From assembly GCA_964574325.1 (NCBI GenBank), contig CAZNMY010000005.1, forward strand, positions 50,312-114,311: a stretch of 64,000 bases of DNA. Direction: 5' to 3'. The notes under the pieces were generated by a model. The model had not been told where the DNA came from. It saw only the letters and a list, made by a program, of their open reading frames with translations, and ran no database searches. A program made the translations under genes and the position numbers. Positions within the stretch are counted from its first letter, which is position 1; each line of letters opens with the position of its first letter. Shown in pieces: positions 50,520 to 60,889 of this stretch. This stretch comes from CAMDPA01 sp964574325 (GTDB taxonomy: Bacteria > Pseudomonadota > Alphaproteobacteria > Rhizobiales > Hyphomicrobiaceae).

Positions 50520-50924
50520 CTACCAGCAGCCGCGGGAGTAATAGGTCCTCCGGAAGCTGCGGTCCCTGAAATAAGGACGCTCGTCATGGTGCCCCCTATA
50601 CAATCCGCTCCGATAGCCGCGGCTGTAGATGGGCGAGGCAAAATCGCTCCGATATGAAGCGCCGCGATAGCGATCACTGTAATGACGATTACTGTAGTAA
50701 TACCGGGGCTCGCCATGATAGTCAGCCCACGCACTTCTACTCAGAATCGAGCCGAGCGCGAGTCCTGCCACGACTCCGCCGACCGCGGCAGCACCCCTAC
50801 CGCGCCGCGCTTCTGCCTCTTCAGCGACTGGGATCATCACTGCGGTGGCAAGAGCCATCGCCACAACGGCCCTGCTGGTTCGCTTTGCATGTATCACTCT
50901 GCTTCTCCGTTGAGAGGGTTGCAT
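50520..50924 (-). CDS. Exported glycine-zipper protein with Tyr/Arg-rich tail
   Basis: 134 residues. Basic N-terminus and hydrophobic segment (AVVAMALATAVMIPVAEEAE) form a signal peptide. A glycine-zipper helix GAAAVGGVVAGLALGSILSR follows, then ~70 residues rich in Tyr, Arg, Ser and His (YYYSNRHYSDRYRGASYRSD). Such small envelope proteins are common in Hyphomicrobiales; function unknown. Confidence 0.75.
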   Translation of the reverse strand: MQPSQRRSRVIHAKRTSRAVVAMALATAVMIPVAEEAEARRGRGAAAVGGVVAGLALGSILSRSAWADYHGEPRYYYSNRHYSDRYRGASYRSDFASPIYSRGYRSGLYRGHHDERPYFRDRSFRRTYYSRGCW

Positions 50925-51236
50925 TCACTTCCGGGCGACTTGAACCGTAAAGCGGCATTACCGAAGGGTCGTCGGGCAACGCATACGAGAAATATTACTG
51001 GTGGCACTTCGTTCCGAGGTTGCGGGAGAATCGTAGCGTTCGCTCGAGGAACGAGATCGGCGGCGCAGTCTGGCAATCGGCGCGCTCGTTCCGAGCGCGG
51101 CCCATGAAGACCACTGACCCGCAACACCAATCCATCGAAGCAGAAGACCCCCAGCACTTTTTTTCCGGCACCTGGAACACAGCTGCTGGGACAGCGTTGA
51201 AACGAATACAGCATTGCGGGCGGTATGAGGGAAACG
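50925..51236. other. Intergenic region upstream of the glycine-zipper gene
   Basis: About 310 bp with no recognisable protein on either strand and no exact EcfG site. Confidence 0.35.
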
Positions 51237-51455
51237 ATGAGTCGCGACGCACGTGGCGGTGGCGAAGCCGCGAAATTTCGCGAGCGCCAGATTGGTTCGG
51301 CGCGCGAGCTGTACTGGGCGGCCGAGCTCGAGAGGCGATGGGAGAATGTTGCGAGGTGGCGCGGGGCCGTTGCTCCCCGCCCGGGAGATGATGGACAGCC
51401 AGGATGCCAGGATGGCCATCACTCCTGTGGAATGCGTCGGCGGCTGGAGCGTTGA
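51237..51455 (+). CDS. Small hypothetical ORF
   Basis: 72 codons from ATG 51237 with GAGG about 6 nt upstream. The central part EAAKFRERQIGSARELYWAA, then ELERRWENVARWRG, is helical and charged, but the C-terminus is Gly/Arg-rich and unstructured. Family not recognised. It may be a real small gene or chance. Confidence 0.3.
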   Translation: MSRDARGGGEAAKFRERQIGSARELYWAAELERRWENVARWRGAVAPRPGDDGQPGCQDGHHSCGMRRRLER

Positions 51456-51725
51456 TCGAGACCGCGTCTATAGGGCGATCTCCGCTTGCGGCGATAGATC
51501 ATGGACGCGTTGTCTCGACGTCAGCACCGGTCCCCTCGATCAACTTTTTCGACGCCCGTCGCGACGTTCCTGCGGTTGAGCGGGCCGGCACGCCGACAGC
51601 ACCACGACCTCTGCCGATGCGACGGTTGAATCCGAGCGGCGTCAGCGCCCGGAACCTTATGCGGTTCTGCTTGTTGCTTCGACTGCAGGCCTCGAGTTCG
51701 ACAACAATGGTTTCAGGAAAAGCCT

Positions 51726-52160
51726 ATGCCGGGCCGTGGAATTCTGGTCGTCTGCATACTTGCCTCGACATTTGCCTCGTCGGCGTTGGCGCAGGCCCCT
51801 GACAGTGTCAGCCGCCCACCGGATCAGCTACTCACAGCGCCGCCGATCCCGGTCGACTTCACACAATTTGTGCAACGCTTCGCCCCCAGCCTCGTCGGCG
51901 TGACGACGCGGGCGGTCCTCTATGACCTGGAGCGCGAAGGCATCCTCGATGACGATGGATCGCTGCGTGAATTTCTTCGTCGCGGACGAGAGCGGTCTGC
52001 GACGCGGCAGCGACATAATTGTCGACGCGGGGATATGCCGGTGAGCGGAGCGGAAGAGATCGCCGAGTACTGCCGCGAGCAGAGCAACATGCGGACGAGA
52101 GCCATGTTTCCGGTCCGCCGCGGTGAAACTTACATCTTCAGTGCAGTGAAGACGGGTTGA
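51726..52160 (+). CDS. Secreted hypothetical protein
   Basis: 144 residues with a clear signal peptide (ILVVCILASTFASSALAQ, cleavage after ALAQ likely). The mature part is soluble with charged helices (TRAVLYDLEREGILDDDGSL) and two Cys (HNCRRGD and EYCREQS) that could form a disulfide. No family recognised. A partial EcfG-like site (GGAAC, 16 nt, TGTT) begins at 51651. Confidence 0.6.
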   Translation: MPGRGILVVCILASTFASSALAQAPDSVSRPPDQLLTAPPIPVDFTQFVQRFAPSLVGVTTRAVLYDLEREGILDDDGSLREFLRRGRERSATRQRHNCRRGDMPVSGAEEIAEYCREQSNMRTRAMFPVRRGETYIFSAVKTG

Positions 52161-52195
52161 GCGCTGTGCCGGCCTGGAGCGCGAGGATGAGGGCC

Positions 52196-52858
52196 ATGCT
52201 GAATCAAAAAGCACAGAGCGCAGAATGTCTACCCGCGGCGATACCTCGAACACGCCGTGCCTATACCGTCACGGCGGGGCTGGGGCTTGGTGCGTCGCTC
52301 TGGCTGGTCGCTACTGCGGACCTTGGCGATGTGAGCCGACATATGGCCACACACATTCTGCTGATGAACGTGGCCGGTCCGCTCATTGCAATTTGGTGTA
52401 TCGCGCCGACGGTGGATCGTGTCTTGCCTGCTGCGGCTCTGTCCAGCGCCACATTCGTGCAACTGGTTCTGCTGTGGGGTCTGCACACTCCAGCTGCGAT
52501 GGCCTCCGCACATAGCAGTACCGCGTTGCACCTGATGATGCAGGTGCTCCTGCTTGGTGCGGCAGTGCTGTTCTGGCGCGCCGTGATCGACGAAGCGCGA
52601 CACGGCTGGCGGGCAATCCTTGCACTCCTGATCACCGGCAAGCTGTTCTGCCTGTTGGGCGGACTTCTCACATTCGCGCCTCGTCCGATCTACATCGGCG
52701 CTCATGCCGCCCACGGCGCTGGCCAACATGAGGCAGCGCTAGCAGACCAACAGCTGGCCGGACTGATGATGCTGATAGCCTGCCCCGCGACGTACGTCCT
52801 CGCCGGAGTGGTTGTCTCCATACGCTGGCTCGACGCGCTCTCGGCGGAGGCTCGATGA
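52196..52858 (+). CDS. CtaG-like cytochrome c oxidase assembly protein
   Basis: 220 residues from ATG 52196 (a TTG at 52157 overlapping the previous stop is an alternative). Seven or so membrane helices: HMATHILLMNVAGPLIAIWC, LVLLWGLHTPAA, HSSTALHLMMQVLLLGAAVL, ITGKLFCLLGGLLTFAPRPI, and ADQQLAGLMMLIACPATYVL. The conserved His residues and FAPRP-to-DQQLAG spacing fit the Caa3_CtaG family, which aids copper insertion into haem-copper oxidases. It agrees with the nearby alternative complex III genes. Confidence 0.87.
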   Translation: MLNQKAQSAECLPAAIPRTRRAYTVTAGLGLGASLWLVATADLGDVSRHMATHILLMNVAGPLIAIWCIAPTVDRVLPAAALSSATFVQLVLLWGLHTPAAMASAHSSTALHLMMQVLLLGAAVLFWRAVIDEARHGWRAILALLITGKLFCLLGGLLTFAPRPIYIGAHAAHGAGQHEAALADQQLAGLMMLIACPATYVLAGVVVSIRWLDALSAEAR

Positions 52859-53004
52859 ACGTATGTCTGCTTGGCACTCGCCTCGATCGAAGCTCGAATA
52901 TCGATTGATCCCGGACATCGCCGAGATCCATTGCACCGCTGCGAACTCGTGCAATCGACGCACCGAAGTTCGGAAATCGTCCGAAGTCGCTTCATGGCCG
53001 AACC

Positions 53005-55281
53005 ATGCAAAAAGTTGATCAGATCAGCCAACATCAGGAAGCCGAGCATTTCGATGGGCCGACCGGGGGCTGGGGGTCCCTGTCGAGTGTCGGCCACGTG
53101 ATGGCCGAGGAGCGCCCGCATGTCGGCGCACTCGAAACTTTGTGGCGGCAGAACAAGCCGCATGGGCATATGTGCACATCGTGCGCGTGGACCAAGCCGG
53201 CCAAGCCACACCTGTTCGAGTTCTGCGAGAATGGCGCCAAGGCGACAATTTGGGACCTCACGCGTGATCGCTGCGGGCCCGAGTTCTTTGCGCACCATAC
53301 TGCATCCGAGCTGCGACGCTGGTCGGATCACGACCTGGAGCAGGCCGGACGCCTTACCCACCCTCTGCGCTACGATCCGGGCAGCGACCAGTATGTGCAA
53401 TGCTCCTGGGAGCAAGCGTTCTCGCAGATCGGCCAAAAGCTGCGCACGCTCGATCCCAAGTCGACTATTTTCTACACCTCCGGCCGCGCCAGCATCGAGA
53501 CCTCGTATCTGTTCGCGCTTTTCGCCCGTCTTTACGGCCACAACAACCTGCCCGACAGCTCGAACATGTGCCACGAGACGACAAGCGTGGGCTTGAAGAA
53601 GGTGACAGGCTCCTCGGTTGGGACTTGTGTCCTGTCGGATTTCGACAGCTGTGACTTGATCATGTTTTTCGGCCAGAATACCGGGTCCAACAGCCCGCGG
53701 TTCCTGCATACGTTGAAGGCAGCAGTCGATCGGGGCTGCCGCATCGTCACGTTCAATCCGGTGCGTGAAGCTGGTCTGCTGAAGTTCGTCGATCCGCAGA
53801 GCCCCAAGCAGATGACCGTTGGCCCCGCGACGCGAATTTCGCAGATGTATCTCCAGGTGCGGCCCGGCGGCGATATCGCCGCGCTCGCCGGCGTGGCCAA
53901 GCATGTGCTCGACCTCGACGACCGTCGCGCCAACATCCTCGACAGCGCATTCATTTCCCAGCACACGACTGGGTTCGATGGTTTCGTGCGTCGGCTGCGC
54001 GACACGTCATGGGACGAAATCGAAGCTCATTCCGGGCTGGCGCGCGAGTATTTGCAGGAGGTCGGGGAGATCTACGTCGGCGCGAGCCGCGTTATAGGCA
54101 TATACGGAATGGGTCTGACGCAGCACGTACACGGCTCCGTCAGCATCGGCATGCTGGTCAATCTGCTGCTGATGCGTGGAAATATCGGGCGCCCCGGCGC
54201 AGGGATTTCGCCCGTGCGCGGTCACTCGAACGTGCAAGGCCAGCGCACGGTCGGCATCACGGAGAAGCCGGAGCTGGTGCCGCTCGACAAGCTGAAAGAG
54301 ATGTTCGGCTTCGAGCCGCCGCGGGACGAGGGCCGAACCACTGTCGATGTCGTCGAGGGCGTCCTCGACGGCTCGGTGCGCGGCTTCGTCAGCCTCGGCG
54401 GAAACTTTGCGCGCGCGATCTCCGACAGCGCTCGTGCCGAGCCGGCCTGGGAACGTCTCGAACTCAACGTGCAGATCGCCACTCGGCTCAATCGCACGCA
54501 CACGCACCCGGGGCAGACGTCGTTCCTGCTGCCTTGCCTCGTACGCGCCGAGGAGGACCACCAGGAAAGCGGCCCGCAGGCGGTTACCATCGAGTGCAGC
54601 CTGAGTCACGTTCATGGATCGATCGGCAAGCGCCCGCCAGCGGGACCCGAGATCAGATCGGAGATCGCCATCGTCGCGGGCATGGCCAAGGCGACGCTGG
54701 CGCCGAACCCGAAGGTGAGATGGGACGAGTGGACTGGTGATTATGGGCTGGTTCGCGATCTGATCGCCATGACCTATCCCGACGAGTTTCGCGATTTCAA
54801 CGAGCGTATGTTCACGCCGGGCGGCTTCTATCGCGGCAATGCTGCCCGCGACCGCAAATGGCTGACGGAGAGCGGAAAGGCCGAGTTCACTACGCCAGAC
54901 TCTCTCAGCTCTCTCAAGCAGCCGCTCCGCGCCGACGAGTTCACACTGATCACGCTCCGCTCCAACGACCAGTTCAACACGACGATATACGGATTCAAGG
55001 ATCGCCTGCGTGGCGTGGAGGGCAGGGACATTCTGCTGATCCACCCCGAGGAGATGCGGCGCATTGGCTTGTCGAAAGGCAGTTCTGTGCGAATCGCATG
55101 CACGGTCGACGATGGTCACGAACGGGTCTCTCGCCCGCTCACGATTACGCCGTTCGACCTGCCGCCGCGCTGCGTCGGCGCCTACTATCCCGAGATCAAT
55201 CCGTTGATCCCGTTGCACTACCACGACGAGCTCTCCAAGACGCCGGCTTACAAGGGCGTACCGGTGAGGTTCGTTGCATGA
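53005..55281 (+). CDS. FdhF/YdeP family molybdopterin oxidoreductase
   Basis: 758 residues. N-terminal GGWGSLSSVG and CTSCAWTKPAKPHLFEFCEN, a cysteine cluster of the YdeP type; then molybdopterin domains: FYTSGRASIETSYLFALFAR, SNMCHETTSVGLKKV, LIMFFGQNTGSNSPRFLHTL, GMGLTQHVHGSVSIGMLVNL, RGNIGRPGAGISPVRGHSNV. The C-terminal domain has TLRSNDQFNTTIYG. YdeP-like proteins are formate-dehydrogenase relatives of unclear substrate, linked to acid stress in E. coli. Followed by fdhD with ATGA overlap. Confidence 0.93.
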   Translation: MQKVDQISQHQEAEHFDGPTGGWGSLSSVGHVMAEERPHVGALETLWRQNKPHGHMCTSCAWTKPAKPHLFEFCENGAKATIWDLTRDRCGPEFFAHHTASELRRWSDHDLEQAGRLTHPLRYDPGSDQYVQCSWEQAFSQIGQKLRTLDPKSTIFYTSGRASIETSYLFALFARLYGHNNLPDSSNMCHETTSVGLKKVTGSSVGTCVLSDFDSCDLIMFFGQNTGSNSPRFLHTLKAAVDRGCRIVTFNPVREAGLLKFVDPQSPKQMTVGPATRISQMYLQVRPGGDIAALAGVAKHVLDLDDRRANILDSAFISQHTTGFDGFVRRLRDTSWDEIEAHSGLAREYLQEVGEIYVGASRVIGIYGMGLTQHVHGSVSIGMLVNLLLMRGNIGRPGAGISPVRGHSNVQGQRTVGITEKPELVPLDKLKEMFGFEPPRDEGRTTVDVVEGVLDGSVRGFVSLGGNFARAISDSARAEPAWERLELNVQIATRLNRTHTHPGQTSFLLPCLVRAEEDHQESGPQAVTIECSLSHVHGSIGKRPPAGPEIRSEIAIVAGMAKATLAPNPKVRWDEWTGDYGLVRDLIAMTYPDEFRDFNERMFTPGGFYRGNAARDRKWLTESGKAEFTTPDSLSSLKQPLRADEFTLITLRSNDQFNTTIYGFKDRLRGVEGRDILLIHPEEMRRIGLSKGSSVRIACTVDDGHERVSRPLTITPFDLPPRCVGAYYPEINPLIPLHYHDELSKTPAYKGVPVRFVA

Positions 55282-56126
55282 CAGCGGTGGTTGACGATCG
55301 AATGCAGGCCGTGCGGCAACCGCTCTGTGCCACGCAGTCCCTGAAGGTCTCGGCCGGCGCAGCCGGACCGACACGGCGGCTACTGGCAGAGGAGACGCCG
55401 ATCGCGCTCGTCTACAACGGCACGACGCATGCCGTCATGATGGCAACTCCCGCCGATCTCGAGGACTTCGCGATCGGATTCAGCCTGAGTGAGGGTATGA
55501 TCGCCGCGCGGGAAGACATTTACGAGATCGCGAGTGTAGAGCGGGCCGAGGGCATAGAACTCAGGATCTGGCTGGCGCAACCGGCTTCCGATCGTTTCAT
55601 GATCCGCCGTCGCGCCATGCTGGGCCGGACCGCCTGCGGCCTCTGCGGCATCGAGAGCCTCGCCGCTGTGGCACGTGAATTGCCGAAAGTCTCGGGCGGC
55701 CCGATCGTTACACGACAGGACGTCGCCGCCGCGATGGCGTCGGCTGCGCCAGCGCAGACCCTCAATCGAGCCGCTCGCGCACTTCATGCCGCGGGCTTTT
55801 GGATGCCTGAGCGCGGGCTCGTCGCGCTGCGCGAGGACGTCGGCCGCCACAACGCGCTCGATAAGCTATGTGGCGCCCTGCTCCGCGCCGGAGTAGATGC
55901 CAATCAGGGCATCGTCGTGCTGACAAGCCGCGTTTCCGTCGAGATGGTGCAGAAGGCGGCAACGCTGGGTGCATCGCTCATTGGTGCGATGTCTGCCCCG
56001 ACTGCGCTGGCGCTGAGGAGCGCCGACGAGGTCGGCGTCACATTGATCGCGATTGCGCGCCAGCAGACATTCGAAGTGTTCACGCATCCATGGCGGCTGG
56101 ATATCGCTCACGCAGTCGTTGTTTAG
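55278..56126 (+). CDS. fdhD: Formate dehydrogenase accessory sulfurtransferase FdhD
   Basis: 282 residues from ATG 55278, overlapping the molybdoenzyme by 4 nt. FdhD hands sulfur to the Mo cofactor. Motifs: EETPIALVYNGTTHAVMMAT, DLEDFAIGFSLSEGMI, the catalytic Cys pair in GRTACGLCGIESL, GLVALREDVGRHNALDKLCG and LTSRVSVEMVQKAATLGASL. Its position suggests it matures the upstream YdeP-like enzyme. Ends 4 nt into the convergent cytochrome gene. Confidence 0.95.
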   Translation: MTAVVDDRMQAVRQPLCATQSLKVSAGAAGPTRRLLAEETPIALVYNGTTHAVMMATPADLEDFAIGFSLSEGMIAAREDIYEIASVERAEGIELRIWLAQPASDRFMIRRRAMLGRTACGLCGIESLAAVARELPKVSGGPIVTRQDVAAAMASAAPAQTLNRAARALHAAGFWMPERGLVALREDVGRHNALDKLCGALLRAGVDANQGIVVLTSRVSVEMVQKAATLGASLIGAMSAPTALALRSADEVGVTLIAIARQQTFEVFTHPWRLDIAHAVVV

Positions 56127-57412
56127 TCTTCTGCCTGCGTTTGGGCCACATCGCTGGCAGATACGGCGGCGGGGGCGCCGCCCCACGTCGCCCTGATATA
56201 GTTCAGTACCTGCGCAATCTGCTGATCCGTGAGATCAGGATATGCCGGCATGCGCTGGCGGCGGCCATTATCAGGGAGGTGGCGCGGTGCGATGCCTTCG
56301 CGGACGACACGCGCGAAATTAAGAGGGTTTTGCTGGCGAACGGTGGTGTTGCCCCGCATCGACACGGCCACCCTGGGTCGGTCGTAGTGCTCGTCTCCGT
56401 GGCAGCCCGCACACAGACCCATGTACAGTGTGCGGCCGGCAGCGATGTCCGCTGCTGCGGCAGTGTTCGGCCTTGGTTGCCGGATGCGGTCAGCAGTCGA
56501 GGGATTATCGAGAAGGTAGGTCGCTATCGCTTCCAGATCCGCGCCCGTCAGATAGCGAGTGGATGTGTCGAGCACGTCATACATGCGGAAATTCGGCGTG
56601 CCTTGCAGGCTCACGCCGCGCCCGAGATAGGCGACGAGATCGGCTTTTCTCCAACCATTGCGCTTGAGCCCGGCAGTCGTCAGGTCCGGAGACAGGGCGC
56701 CTTCGATCACAAACCCTTCGAGGTGCCGATCGCGCTGCATCGCGTAGGCGAAATTTCGTGACGTGTGACACTCGCCGCAGTGCCCGAGAGTTTCGACGAG
56801 ATAGCGCCCTCGGTTCCACTCGACTGAGCGCCCGGCGACGACTGTCTGCTCCGCCGGCACCGGACGATAGAGCAGGTTCCAGAAGGCGATGAACGGCCTG
56901 TAGCTGAACGGAAAGCCGAGCTCTGGCGGCCTGTTCGGCTTCTCGATCGCCGGCAATGACATGATGTATGCATAGATCGCGTCGGAATCCGCGCGCGCGA
57001 CGGCATGATACGATGTGTATGGCATCGCCGGATAGAGTCGGCGCCCGCCCGGCACGACGCCGAGTACGAGTGAGCGGTAGAGGTCGTCGGCGGAATAGTT
57101 GCCGATGCCGTGCGAGCGCGACGGTGTGATGTTTGTACCGTAGATAGCACCCATGGGCGTATCGAGCCTGAGGCCTCCGGCATAGGGCACGCCGTTCGAG
57201 TCGGAGTGGCAGCTTTCGCAATTTGCAGCCCGCGCGACGTAGCGGCCTCGCGCGATCAAATCGGCACGTGCTTCGGACGAGAGCGTCGCAAAGTCGACCG
57301 TCGCCGGCACGAGTGGCGTCCGGGACTCGTTTCGCACGAGTAGCCACAGGCCCGGAAACGCGAGGCTCAACATTGCGAGTACCGCGACGACGATTGCGAA
57401 GAGCCAGCGCAT
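56123..57412 (-). CDS. Membrane-anchored triheme cytochrome c (aldehyde-oxidase/alcohol-DH type)
   Basis: 429 residues from ATG 57412 (TGATG overlap with the iron-sulfur gene). An N-terminal membrane anchor (FAIVVAVLAMLSLAFPGLWL) is followed by three CXXCH haem sites: CESCH, CGECH and CAGCH. The order and spacing resemble the cytochrome subunit of acetic-acid-bacterial aldehyde or alcohol dehydrogenases and of isoquinoline-oxidoreductase-type operons. It would pass electrons from the 2Fe-2S subunit to quinone or an oxidase on the periplasmic side. Confidence 0.93.
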   Translation of the reverse strand: MRWLFAIVVAVLAMLSLAFPGLWLLVRNESRTPLVPATVDFATLSSEARADLIARGRYVARAANCESCHSDSNGVPYAGGLRLDTPMGAIYGTNITPSRSHGIGNYSADDLYRSLVLGVVPGGRRLYPAMPYTSYHAVARADSDAIYAYIMSLPAIEKPNRPPELGFPFSYRPFIAFWNLLYRPVPAEQTVVAGRSVEWNRGRYLVETLGHCGECHTSRNFAYAMQRDRHLEGFVIEGALSPDLTTAGLKRNGWRKADLVAYLGRGVSLQGTPNFRMYDVLDTSTRYLTGADLEAIATYLLDNPSTADRIRQPRPNTAAAADIAAGRTLYMGLCAGCHGDEHYDRPRVAVSMRGNTTVRQQNPLNFARVVREGIAPRHLPDNGRRQRMPAYPDLTDQQIAQVLNYIRATWGGAPAAVSASDVAQTQAED

Positions 57413-57978
57413 CACGGCGCACCTGCCTCTGCAATGCGCGCCTCGGTAGTAAGACCGGGCGTCCGCAGAATCACCTCCCTGATCGCCCTGAGGTACCGCA
57501 CGTAACCTGTGCAGCGGCAGATGTGTACATTCATGGCCGCAAGGATCGTTTCCTCGACACGGTCGCGTGCGACCGGTCGGCGCCGCAGCTGCTCGATCAG
57601 CGCCGTCGCACCCATGACGAAGCCTGGCGTGCAGTAGCTGCACTGGAATGAAAAGTGGTCGAGCAGAGCCTGCTGGATGTCCGAAAGCACGAGCTGACCG
57701 TCGCGGTCCTGCGCCACACCCTCGATCGTGCGTACCTTGCGGTCAGCACAATAGTGTGCACCTGTGATGCAACTCGCGACCTTCTCGCTACGGCCGTCGG
57801 GATGGTCGAGAATGACTGTACACGAGTAGCAGACCCCGACGCCGCAGGTGTAGCGGGAGCCCGTGAGATTGGCGTACTCGTGCAGGAAATCCAACAGTAA
57901 CAGGTCGTCCGGGACGGTGAAGGGGCCGATCGTCCGGCCGTTGACATCGAGGGATAACTGGCGGCTCGGGATAGTCAC
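57412..57978 (-). CDS. Small 2Fe-2S subunit of aldehyde/xanthine-oxidase-type dehydrogenase
   Basis: 188 residues. The plant-type 2Fe-2S cluster is bound by cysteines in TCGVGVCYSCTVILD with an earlier Cys expected in the C-x4-C pattern, and the second cluster by FQCSYCTPGFVMG and NVHICRCTGYVRY. It links the Mo cofactor in the large subunit to the cytochrome. The start overlaps the large-subunit stop (ATGA at 57975-57978). Confidence 0.93.
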   Translation of the reverse strand: MTIPSRQLSLDVNGRTIGPFTVPDDLLLLDFLHEYANLTGSRYTCGVGVCYSCTVILDHPDGRSEKVASCITGAHYCADRKVRTIEGVAQDRDGQLVLSDIQQALLDHFSFQCSYCTPGFVMGATALIEQLRRRPVARDRVEETILAAMNVHICRCTGYVRYLRAIREVILRTPGLTTEARIAEAGAP

Positions 57979-60808
57979 AGCAAAGCCTCGCGGATTTTGT
58001 CTGGCGAAATGGGGAACGAGTAGAAGCGTCGGCCGATTGCGTGCGCGACACCGTTGGCAACAGCCGCGATCACCGGGATCATCACCACCTCGGCGATGCC
58101 TTTGGGCGGATCGTCAGGACCGAGCGTATCGAGGATCTCGGACGTGTAGCGCCATGGCGCCACGTCGCGCGCGCGCGGCAGGCGATAGCGATTGTAGTTC
58201 CAGCTGCCATCACCAGGACCTCCCTCGTAGAGCGGCAGATCCTCATAGAGCGCGTGTCCGATGCCCATGGCGAGACCGCCCTCGAGCTGGCCATGCACGA
58301 ACTCCGGCACGATCATGCGCCCGCACTCCATGATCGAATGGTGGGAGAGAAGTCGAACCACGCCGCTGCCGGGTTGGACCGACAGCTCGACGAGGCACGC
58401 GTTCGGCGCGTAGTAGGTGACGCCGTTCGCGCGCTTGACCGGCGGATAATGCGCTCGGAGTCGCGGGATGAAGGCGTACCCGCCCTCGGTCATGCTCGCC
58501 TTCCTCTCGGGCGAGGCACCTTCGCCGTGTTTCATCGACAGCGCGTCTATCGGCCATCGCACACGATCGCCGTCGATGTCGAATTCGGCCTCCGCCCACG
58601 CCCACCGATTGAACGTGTGCACCGTCGTGCCGACGACGTGGCCGCGTGCGTGGGCCTCTTGCGCCAGCCGCTCGATCGGGAGCGGCTCGAGGTTCTTAGC
58701 CGTCAGCTTGCCATCGACCCAGCGGGCATTCTCGCGGCGCAACGTCAGCGAACCCGCGGACCCGCCGCCGATGCCGCGACTCCAGATCGACAGCGCTGCC
58801 GGCCACAATCCGCGTTCGAGCAGGATGCGAGCGGCCTCGCGCGTGGCATGCGCAAGAAAGTAGGCCGCGTTCGAGGCACTGCGCGGGGAAGTGATGCGCG
58901 GCACCCAGCGGGGATTTCGGGCAAGCTCGTCCTCCTTCTCCTGCGGCGTATTGTACGGCTCATCGTCAGTTTCGAGTCTCAGACTCGGCCAATCGACCAC
59001 GGCAAATTCGGCGGTGTCGGCCGGTTTGCCGAGGACTTCCGAGACCACCTGCATCATCGACGTCGTGCAGCCTGTGCCGATTTCGACTGCGACGTGCTTC
59101 ATGTGCACGCGACCTCGGGCGTCGATCTCGATCTGGACTAGCGCGGCCTCGGCACCGGTGCCGTAATTCTTCTGCACTGACGCAAACCCGACGCCGTAGC
59201 GTAGGCCGGGGTTCGCACGTTCGTACTCTTCCTTGCGCCTCTTACGCTCCACCCACAGCGCGTGCCCGCGCGCTTTCTCCAACACCTCTCGGCAACGCAG
59301 CGTCCCCGCCGGAATAGAGCCCGACGTGTTCTTCATGCCGGTCTCGAGCACATTGCGCAGGCGCAGCTCGATGGGGTCGACATTCAGCTCGGCGGCCAAC
59401 TCGTCCATCATCAGCTCTGTGGCGACCATGGTCTGCAGCGTGCCGTAGCCGCGCGCCGAGCCGCAGCTCACTGCGCGGGATGCTCGCACAGTGACACCGA
59501 TGTCGCTTACCGGCAGGTAGTACATCGACTGCAGCGCCTGCACGCCGACCTGGCCGACAGAGTCCGAGAAGTTCTTGCGCCCGCCGCCGTCGGCCTCGAG
59601 GTCGGCGCGCAGCACCTGCAGCTTGCCGCTGAGGCGGTCGACCGCGACCGTGTAGTCCATCCAGAACGGATGCCGCTTCAGTGCGCTCTGGAAGTGCTCG
59701 AAGCGGTTCAGAGCGAGGCGCACTGGCACCCCGTCGCCATAAAAGCCCGCGACGGCGACGTAGTACGGGAAGCAATGGTGCTCCTTCGAACCGTAACCGA
59801 CGGTGGAGCCGGCGACGAAGCGCAGATCCCGGAACGGATACGAGCCTGCGCGCATCATCTCCGCAATATGCAGCGCGTTCTTGTAGGGCGACTGTGTGCC
59901 CGTCACGACGTGCAGCGCAGCATTGGCGCGGTCGTACCAGGCGTTGCCGCTGTCGGGCTCCATGGCCGCCATGCAGACGTGCTGTGACTGATACCGACGT
60001 TGCAGCACGAGCCAGTCGTGGCGGGGCTCGGCGACCATCTTTCGGATCTCGCCGGACAGCTGCATGGCACGCTCGTAGGCCTCGAGTTGCGGGTTGTTCT
60101 GAGGCCGGCGCGCCTCGCTGGAGCTGCCGTCACTCTGCACTTTGCGAGCAACGCCGTCCTGCATCGGCGAAAAGATGTCGGCGTCCCCTGGCTCCTTGCC
60201 GCCCACCCGCACGAAGCGCGCCTCGAGGTAGGGCGGTCGCTCGACGAACCCTGTCTCCGCTCCGTAGCGGACGACGTCTATGTTGCGCAGGGCGCGGCGC
60301 GCAGCATAGAAGCGCGCGAAGTCTCGCCAGATCAGCATTGCGACCGGTTGGCCGAGGAACACGGGAGTCGCGCCGCTCGTCAGCAGTAGCTCACCGTAGA
60401 AGTCGGGCTCGGGCATGCGGATGCCGTCCGCGGCGAGCGTCTCGGCTGTAACGATGCGGTCCGGTTGCAGCGCTGGGCCAAGTTCCGAGAGATCGAATCC
60501 TGCGTAGACGCGATCGGCACGCGCCACGCGCAGTAGTGCCGCGTGCGCCTGTTCCCGCGGCCAGCCGGGCATGTCGCCGCGCGGATGTCCATACCAAAGA
60601 TTTTTGAGCCGATGACCTGCTGAACGCCGTCACGGCGAAATCGCACCCGCCCCTCTCGCCTCCATCCAGCGGCACTGGCGGTCACGCCATCGAGTGTTCG
60701 TGCCTGCACCACGCTCGCCAATGGCACCACGTGCACGGCTACACCCAACGCAGCCGATCGCTTCAACAGTTCGCGTCGCGACAGGACTTGTGGAGTTGCC
60801 ATCTTCAT
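57975..60808 (-). pseudogene. Molybdopterin large subunit (aldehyde oxidase/IorB type) split by a frameshift
   Basis: Two frames make one protein. From ATG 60808 (or 60802) the N-terminal part has a Tat signal (SRRELLKRSAALGVAVHVVP) and GVQQVIGSKIFGMDIRA; near 60580 the frame is lost. The other frame resumes with MPGWPREQAHAALL and runs 865 codons to 57975, with CGSARGYGTLQTMVATELMM, VEIGTGCTTSMMQVVSEVLG, IWSRGIGGGSAGSL and PPKGIAEVVMIPVIAAV, whose Glu is the catalytic base. One missing base would restore the join. Unless read through, the main part lacks its signal peptide. Confidence 0.8.
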
Positions 60809-60835
60809 GGTCCGCCAAATCGAAACTCTGGTCAC

Positions 60836-60860
60836 AACGCGAGGTAAGCGGGCGCGTTCC
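60836..60860 (-). promoter_or_regulatory. EcfG-type promoter of the aldehyde-oxidase operon
   Basis: Minus strand: GGAAC (60860-60856), 16-nt spacer, CGTT (60839-60836), 28 nt before ATG 60808. Confidence 0.8.
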
Positions 60861-60889
60861 ATCGGCTTTGGGTCCTCCCTCCAGATCGT

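Noticed and set aside
54858..55277. 140-codon N-terminal extension of FdhD
   Set aside because: It overlaps the conserved C-terminus of the molybdoenzyme in another frame. ATG 55278 matches the family start and overlaps the preceding stop.
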